Below, piece by piece: positions 56,201 through 64,000 of a stretch of DNA of 64,000 nucleotides. The DNA lies in NCBI GenBank assembly GCA_033725935.1, contig MU867062.1, positions 310,001-374,000 of the forward strand, written 5' to 3'. A program made the position numbers and the translations under genes. The notes under the pieces are model-generated. The model was given only the letters and a program-made list of their open reading frames with translations. It was not told where the DNA came from and ran no database searches. Origin of the DNA: Cladorrhinum sp. PSN259. Taxonomy: Eukaryota; Ascomycota; Sordariomycetes; Sordariales; Podosporaceae. Numbering within the stretch: the stretch's first letter is position 1; every line of letters starts with the position of its first letter.

Positions 56201-59200
56201 AGCGAGGAGTCGGAGCGGACAGTCAGACCACTGATCCACCAACACCTCCTAAAGCAATCAAATATTCTTACTCAGCCCCCCAAGAGGCCAGTCGATGGCA
56301 AGAACTATGTTAACTTCAAGAACACTAACAAGGATCACCAATACTGGCTTCCCCAAGGTAGTGAGACACCAAAGGAGAGAGACGACTACATTATCACACC
56401 TTATGTAGAGAGAAATCTGCTGAACCTGGTTCGCGCGACATCTACCCGCAGGTACCCTATACTTATTCAGGGTCCAACCTCCGCGGGTAAAACCAGTATG
56501 ATCGAGTATCTCGCCAATTACACCGGCAACAAGTTTGTGCGCATCAACAACCACGAGCACACTGACTTGCAGGAGTATCTCGGTACGTATGTTTCTGACT
56601 CCGAAGGCAAGCTCAAGTTCCAGGAGGGTATTCTCGTTCAAGCCATGCGGGAAGGCTCCTGGATTGTGCTGGACGAGTTGAACTTGGCGCCTACCGATGT
56701 TCTCGAGGCCCTGAACCGTCTCTTGGACGACAATAGAGAACTTTTGATCCCAGAGACTCAAGAAATCGTGCACCCGGCCGAGAACTTCTGTCTTTTCGCC
56801 ACTCAAAATCCTGCTGGTTTGTATGGAGGCAGAAAGGTTCTGTCCCGTGCTTTCCGCAACAGATTTCTCGAGCTCCATTTCGACGACATTCCTGAGAGTG
56901 AGCTTGAGACCATTCTTCAGAAGCGCAGTCGCAACACTGCGCCCTCGGACTGCCGCCGCATTGTTCAAGTTTACAAGGAGCTTACTCGTCTTCGCCAGGA
57001 GAGCCGCGTCTTTGAGCAAAAGAACAGTTTTGCTACGCTCAGAGATCTTTTCCGCTGGGCATTGAGACAAGCTGAGAACCGTCAAGAACTAGCAGAGCAC
57101 GGTTTCATGCTGCTCGCTGAGAGGGTTCGTAAGCCCGAGGAGCGGGATGAGGTCAAGAGGGTCATTGAGCAGGTGTTCAAGGTCTCTATTGACATTGATC
57201 GTTTGTATGACCTTGAGACAGCTCCCGAGTTGAGCAATATCAAGGCGAGAAATAGCCAGGGTGTCATCTGGACCAAGGCTATGCGGAGACTGTATGTTCT
57301 GATGAAGCGCGCAATCAAGAACAACGAGCCAGTCTTGCTAGTTGGCGAGACTGGTTGCGGCAAGACAACAGTTTGCCAGCTTCTGGCCGAGTTTGAGAAG
57401 CACGAGCTGCACATTGTTAATGCGCACCAGAATACCGAGACTGGAGATCTCATTGGTTCGCAAAGACCTGTGAGAAACAGAGGAGCTGTTATCGATAATC
57501 TTTTCCGGGATCTCGAGGAGGCTGCTACTCTTCTCGGGAAGGAGAAGGACTCTTTGGAATCACTGCAGGAATGGTATCACGAGTTGCCCTCGGACAACCT
57601 TGCTATGGTTCCTGAGCCGCTCAAGTCAAAGATTCAGAGCGGCACGACTAGAAGCAAAGCTCTTTTTGAGTGGAGTGACGGCAGTCTTGTCCATGCCATG
57701 AAGCAGGGCAGCTACTTCCTCCTTGACGAGATTTCGCTCGCTGATGATTCGGTCCTTGAACGTCTCAACTCAGTTCTTGAGCCCCAGCGCAGCCTGCTGC
57801 TCGCCGAAAAGGGTGTCACTGATTCCTTTGTTACCGGCGCTGAAGGGTTCCAGTTCTTCGCTACCATGAACCCTGGTGGCGATTTTGGCAAGAAGGAACT
57901 GTCTCCCGCACTGCGCAACCGTTTCACTGAGGTGTGGGTGCCTGCTTTCTCTGATGTCGAAGATGTACATGACATTGTCGTGTCCAAGCTTGACAGCAGG
58001 TACAAGCAGCAGCGCAGCGACACCGGCAAGAAGCCCGTGTCAAGAATCGTTGTCGAATTCGCTTGGTGGTTTGGCAAGATGTTCCGACAATCATCGGCCA
58101 CGGCTTTCTCGGTCAGAGACATTATTTCCTGGGTTCAGTTCATGAATATTTCTTATTTCTCTTCGGTTGAACTTGCTTTGCTTCACGGGGCAGCAATGGT
58201 GTTCATTGACACCATTGGCGCTAATCCCTCTGCTCTGGTTGCTGTCGATCCGAAGGAGATGGCTTCTCAGCGGCAGATGTGCCTTGAGGAGCTCAGCTCC
58301 CTGTGTGGCACGGACCTTGTGCCACTGTACTTCCAGGAGCCGGAACTCAAGGTCGACTCTCAGTCGCTGTCTATTGGCGACTTTAGCATTGAGAGATCGT
58401 CGGCTGCTGACGTTGAGGATGCCGGAAACGAGTTTGCGGTTCCTACCACTAAGATGAATGCCATGCGCGTGATCAGAGCACTTCAGGGCACCAAGCCGAT
58501 CTTGCTTGAGGGTAACCCTGGTGTAGGCAAGACAACGCTGATTACTGCTCTGGCTAGGGCTTGTGGAAAGCCGTTAACGAGAATTAACTTGTCAGACCAG
58601 ACTGATCTGATGGATTTGTTTGGTACCGATGTACCGGTTGAGGGTGCTGAGGCTGGAAACTTTGTCTGGCAGAATGCTCCATTCTTGGAGGCTATGCAGA
58701 AGGGTGATTGGGTGCTTTTGGATGTAAGTTGCTCAGAATTTCTGGAGCTTATGAAAGATCACTGACATGTTTCAATAGGAAATGAATCTGGCATCCCAGA
58801 CTGTTCTTGAGGGTCTTAACGCCTGCTTGGATCACCGTGGAGAGGTGTACATTGCAGAGCTTGACCAAGTATTCAAGCGGCATCCTGACTTCAAGCTCTT
58901 CGCTGCCCAGAACCCTCATCATCAGGGCGGTGGGCGCAAGGGTCTTCCTAGCTCCTTCGTCAACCGCTTCATCGTGGTTTACTCAGACGTTTTCACCAAG
59001 GAGGATCTGCTTCATATCACGGAGCACAAATTTTCTAAAATCGGCGATGATACCCAGCAGAAACTCATCGAGTTTATGTCAAGACTCGACGACGAGGTAG
59101 TCAACCGACGATCCTTCGGCGCCCTGGGTTCCCCATGGGAGTTCAACCTTCGTGATACCCTTCGATGGGGCGATTTGCTGACCTCAGACGACGCCTTACT

Positions 59201-62200
59201 GGGCGACCGCAAGCCAGATGACTATCTCGATGTCATCATTCGGCAGCGTTTCCGTTCGGAGCGCGACCGTGAGGCCGTTACCAAGCTCTTCGTTGAAGTC
59301 TTTGGACGTGAGCCGGAAACCCACGGCCTATATCACGACACGAACCCCGACTACGCTCAAGTTGGTCTGGCGACGCTAAAGCGCAATCTAATGTCTCAAC
59401 CTACGCCATTCCCGGGAATTGATGCGACTCCCAGACTCAAGGAAATCGAGTCTATCATGATCGCCATTGAGCAGGATCTGCCGTGCATCCTGGTTGGTCC
59501 ATCCGGCAGCGGCAAATCAACGCTCCTGGAACATATTGCTGCATTGGCAGGCAAGCCTCTCGAGACCTTCCCCCTCAATGCCGATGTGGACGCTATGGAC
59601 CTCATCGGTGGCTTCGAGCAGGCTGATCCCCATAGAGAGGTCCAGGCCACTCTCACCAAGCTTTTGGAGGCTCTTGACGAATATGTACTGCAGGTCCTTC
59701 CGGCGCCCATTTCCGATGCTGCCGTGGACATGTTGTCTGGCTTGCACCTCTACAAGGGCGAGACGGCACTCTATGAAATCATGCTTCTGCCCTTGGTTGA
59801 AGCTCTCTACCCTGATACCTCTCTTCCTGAGGATCTGCGCGCTCTTCTGGCCGAGGCCCTAGAGGCCATGGGCAGGCCACTTCAGGTCGAGAACCCTCGA
59901 TTCGAGTGGCTTGACGGTGTCATTGTCCGAGCTGTGGAGAGTGGCGCATGGCTGGTACTCGACAACGCCAACCTCTGCAGTGCTTCCGTTCTGGACAGAC
60001 TCAACTCGCTTCTTGAGCGTCCTAACGGCATTCTCTGCGTCAACGAGCACAGCGGTTCGGGCGGCGAGCCTAGAATCATCAAGCCGCATCCCGATTTCAG
60101 AATCTTCCTTACCGTTGATCCTCGGTATGGTGAGCTTTCCCGGGCCATGAGAAACCGTTCCGTTGAGGTTCATCTCGAGGCTCTGTCCGAGGAAACCGTT
60201 GCTGCTGTTGAAGAGCCCATCGCCCCTGTCGAGGGAAGCCTACAGCGGTTCCAGGAGGCGGCGAAGCTGGCTGAAGATGAAGAACTCGCCCCCTTAGCTT
60301 TCGATCTGCTGTCTCTTGAGGATAGCAATCAGATTGATGCTTACTTGGAAGCAAGCAAAGAGGGTCTTGTCGGCGATTCGATGGCTCTGATCAGGTCACT
60401 TGCAGCTGTTGAGCAGCTTGTTCAGATCTCGTCGTACATCCATGCCGAGGATGCTGGTCCCCTTAGGCAGGCTCTGGCTGAGTTGTATGCCCCTTCGCCA
60501 AACAAGATGCTGATGCCACTGCATCCTCTTGTGAATTCGCCCATGGTTCCTATCTTGAACAAAGGCCGGGACGGGCTTGCCGAATGGCTTGGTACATGCT
60601 ATGAGGCTTACCTTGAGATTCAAAAGGCCGAGAAGGTAATGGAGGCCCAGCTGAGAAAAGTCAACGTCAGCAAGCCTTCGTCCTTGAATCGTCTGCAAAG
60701 ATCGTTTGTCTCTGACAAGGTTGCTTCACTTGCCAAGGACTCTACCGCACACTCTGTGCGGTTCCTCTCCTCTGTGCTCACAACAGTCAAGGGATATATC
60801 TCTGAGCACAACGAAGAGATTGGAGCCTGGAAGGTGCGCCGTCAAGTCTTGAGGCGCGTGATGTTGTTCTGGGAGCGAACCTTTGAGGCTCTCATTGAAC
60901 CTTCCTTCGAGGAGGCCCGCTTCCAAGCACACTTGACTCAAGGGTCGAATATTTTGCAGCAAGCCCTGGAAGCTCTGCAAGATCCTGCGAGCCACAAGCT
61001 ACTTTCAACAATCGCTGGCTATCTTGAGCGCGATTTCGTCGTTGGATTCAAGCTCGAGACCGGTCTCAGCATGGAGGTCTTGTGGCACAAGCTCCGTCCC
61101 GATCCTATCACAGATGCACAGACACTGGAGCAGATCACTGAGTTGGAGCTCCTTGCTGACAGATTCGATTCTTTGCGCTGGAGAGTCGATGTCGACATCT
61201 CTACTTTGAGGACCGTTCAAGATTCTATGGCTCGAATTTATTCGGTCATCAGGACAGGCAAAGCGGACGCCGCAAGCCTGGTCAAGGACCTGCAGAGTGA
61301 GATTTCGGCCCTTGAAGCTAAGATTGGTGAGCACTCGCGCACACAGCAGCCGTTCTTTGCGTCAAGCTTTGAGGGGCTTAGACAAGCTCTCGTGCTTCAC
61401 GAAGTGTCGCAGGGCACTCCAGTCTCAATGGGCTCCACGGACGTTGATGTTCTTTCCAGCATCCCCACCGTCAATCTGATGCGCATGCAGTCCCTCAAGC
61501 CTACTGCATTGCAAGCGGTGGACTGCCTCCTTGTTCAAGAGAGCGAGGTGCATCCCTGGGAGGGAGCGCTTTCCAAGTCTCTGTTGGTCAAGTATGAGGC
61601 TGCATCTTCGGCTACTCTGCAGGAGCTGCGCTCGCTCGAAGTTGAGATGCCTATCATGGGCAAGGCGCTGGTTAGTGCTTCTCAGGCTTTGGCGACAGAC
61701 CCTCTGAAGAAGGCTGAGCAATTGCTTTTGAGATTGCTTGACGAGGTCGTTGTTGCCCATGATGAGGCTGCCAAGGGCACTGTCACTCAGTTGTACAATG
61801 CTGTTTTGAAGAGTGCCAACCTTTCCCCTGTTGGCCTGTCTGAGCTTGGATCATGGCTTGGACAGGCGGATCAGCTTCAAATGCCCGCTGGTCAGTGGCC
61901 TCAACACGTCGTTGAGACTTTCAAGGCCGACTTTGCCAAGTCTCTGATTTCGCTCGCGGCTGCAAACAAGGGGTTCGAGCCTAGAGCGGCTTACACTTCG
62001 ATTGCTTGGGTCCGTTTCGCGTTGGGATGTGTTAGGTTATTCGTGCCTGACAAGAACTTCGATCCCCATCATCGCGCACAGATCGAGGCTGAGGAGCATC
62101 AGCAGCTGTATCAAGGCATGCAGAGCCAAATCCGGGCTCTTGAGAAATTCGAGATGGCTTTCACTGGTCAGAAGTCGAGTGTCCGTTCACAGCTTCTCAC

Positions 62201-64000
62201 TGATGAGTGCAACGGCCTTGGCGAGCCTCCCGCCATCCAGACAATTTATAGACCTAACGGCGGCGAGCTGCGTACTCTGCAGAGCGAGTTCAACAATGTC
62301 TTGAGTGCACTGCTTCAAAATGATGTGGCTACGACGCATCTGCGCTCAATCATAACCGCTTCGTCTGGCGATGTTGCTGAGGAGTTGGCACTCGTCGAGC
62401 AGAACGTGAGCTTGCTTATTAGTCGCTTGACGCCACGCTTCGGTGCTTACCAAGATCTGACTATGCCTTTAGTTGGATTCTTGCGCTGCTTGAAGATGGG
62501 TCTTTCGCTTGGTTGTGGAGTTGTTACGGACTCGCCGGCACAAGAGGACAACTCGCAGTCTCTTGTTGCCGTCACTCCTTTCCTTTCAGGCACTGTCTGG
62601 AGGGCCGAGTTCACACAACTCCCTTATCGCACTCTCGAGTTCTTGAACTATGTCCAGGCTGTTACTGCCGTTGAAGGCATCGACAAGCTTCCTGTCTCCG
62701 TCCGTCGGTCACTACATGAGTCCTTTGCTGCCTTCCACGAGGAGTGGAGCAAGAAGCTCGAGGCTGATCGCAAGACTGAAGAGGCCAAGAATAGTCTGTA
62801 CAAGTTTAAGGGCAGCTTGGAGGATGAGGAACAGTATGATCAAGAGGAGTTTGACTCTCTGTTCCCTGACTACTATGCTGTAGAGGACGATGAGGATGCA
62901 CCTAAGAAGAAGAAGCAAAAGTCTCAGCACGGTGGCCGTGAGCTTTCGGTCCTTTTAGCTGAGGCTCATGAGAAGATCTTCCTGTCTAGACAAGACGCAC
63001 AGGGAACTATCAGGGGCTTGTGCACGCAAGTTGCGCGTAGGATTTCTCGCGACAAGCGGACTTCTGCGGGCAGCACGCCTGAGCTTGATAGTATGCTTCT
63101 TCCTGCTACGATGTTGGTGTTTGAAGACCAAGTCAAGGCTTTCGGCTCTCAAACCAAGACTATCAACTATAACTTTTACACCGACTCCAACTTGGGCGAG
63201 GTACGCAAGGTATTGAGTCTCGTCAATGCTATCAAGAACCGCTTCTTGGAGCTCCAAAGCATTGATGAAATTGGTCACCACCAGACTCTTGCTGATGTGG
63301 TCATGGCTTGCGACAAGGTGTTGGAGATGTCTATCGATGATCCTCTTGCCAAGATCATTGTTGGTATTGAGCACCTGCATGCCCACGTTGATGAGTGGCA
63401 TACGGGTGGCTGGGCCACCAAGGAGAACCAGGCACCGGTCCTGTTCGAGAAGCTTAGAAACATCATCATCGACTTCCGCCGTCTGGAACTGTCGAGCTGG
63501 GCTAGATTACTCGATATGGAGACCCAGAGATATCATGATGATGCTAAGTCTTGGTGGTTCATTGCCTATGGTTCAGTTATTCTTGAACCTTGCTCTATCT
63601 TGCAGCAGGATCATGACCTCAAGGCTCATGCAGTTGATCTTTTGAGGGTTCTTGAGTCGTACTTCACGGGATCTAGCGTCGGCCAGTTCACCGCCCGCTT
63701 GGATCTGCTCAAACAACTCAAGAACCAACTAGATCTTTTCGTTCAAGATGAGCCCGAGCTTGGTCTCATCCGCGACTCTGTGCAGAACTTTATCGTCTAC
63801 TACAATCGGTACGAGAACAAGGTTGCGGACTTCATCAAGAATGATCGGGCTGCGCTCGACAGGAAGATGAAGGACGTCTTGCTCATGTCCAAGTGGCGCG
63901 ACACCAACATAGAGTCACTTAGAGCTAGCGCTCGCAAGTCTCATGAGAAGCTGTTCAAGCTTGTCCGCAAATTCAGGGATATACTTGGCAAGCCCGTCAA
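53222..64000 (+). CDS. MDN1: Midasin (MDN1/REA1), 3' end beyond window
   Basis: Giant dynein-like AAA ATPase that strips assembly factors (Ytm1, Rsa4) from pre-60S particles in the nucleolus and nucleoplasm. Exons: 53222-58723 and 58779 to the window edge, giving 3574 residues of a usual ~4900. All six AAA modules are present, with P-loops at about residues 310 (GRSGAGKTS), 643 (GETGIGKTT), 1084 (GPTSAGKTS), 1375 (GETGCGKTT), 1764 (GNPGVGKTT) and 2074 (GPSGSGKST). Walker B sites include WVLIEDLDRAP, WVLLDEINLAS, WIVLDELNLAP, YFLLDEISLAD, WVLLD-EMNLAS (across the intron) and WLVLDNANLCS. The linker stalk begins after about residue 2250. The sixth module has DNAN in place of DE in Walker B, as in other midasins. 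The MIDAS domain and acidic region lie outside. The frame is open to base 64000. Confidence 0.98.

Noticed and set aside
54562..57453. Several 90-275-codon minus-strand frames
   Set aside because: All are shadows of the midasin coding exon.

Overview
The window is nuclear DNA of a filamentous ascomycete (Pezizomycotina). The reasons are many short GT-AG introns (about 50-70 nt) with CTAAC/CTGAC branch points, monocistronic genes on both strands, a Zn2Cys6 regulator, a CDC4-type F-box/WD40 protein, and an ankyrin-deaminase protein of a kind known from ascomycetes. A Leotiomycete-like species is my best guess from protein wording, but I cannot prove the class. Twenty protein genes could be rebuilt exon by exon, plus one intronic snoRNA.

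Layout: 1-5.2 kb holds RPL7 (+, 5' end outside or unresolved) with a box C/D snoRNA in its intron, the mitochondrial Fe-S factor ISA2 (-), and a secreted double beta-trefoil lectin-like protein (-). 7.4-11.9 kb holds RPS19 (+) and a 673-residue ankyrin plus DYW-like nucleic-acid deaminase (+), the most unusual protein here. 12-13.7 kb is G-rich, repeat-bearing DNA. 13.7-16.6 kb is a divergent pair, NOSIP-like (-) and ZIP9/ATX2-like transporter (+). 19-30 kb is a run of plus-strand genes: CDC4-like, pyruvate dehydrogenase E1 alpha, a cytochrome b561-type membrane protein with a long basic tail, and the kinetochore protein NNF1. 31-39 kb has two minus-strand genes, a PH-domain protein and an NTF2-RRM (G3BP/Nxt3-like) protein, separated by a 4.8 kb gene-poor stretch. 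41.9-50 kb has a Zn2Cys6 regulator (+), tafazzin (-), HAT1 (+), and P5C reductase (-). 50-64 kb has CTK3 (+), mitochondrial L7/L12 (-) and the start of the giant midasin gene MDN1 (+), which runs off the right edge.

Most genes are housekeeping: cytosolic ribosome (RPL7, RPS19, MDN1, the snoRNA), mitochondria (ISA2, PDH E1 alpha, L7/L12, tafazzin), chromatin and transcription (HAT1, CTK3) and cell cycle (CDC4, NNF1). There is no operon or biosynthetic cluster. Accessory-type content is the lectin-like protein, the deaminase, the orphan Zn2Cys6 regulator and a diverged dispersed repeat present at about 13.0 and 51.5 kb in opposite orientation.

All exon limits below are my own reading of splice sites and protein continuity; none was checked against transcripts.
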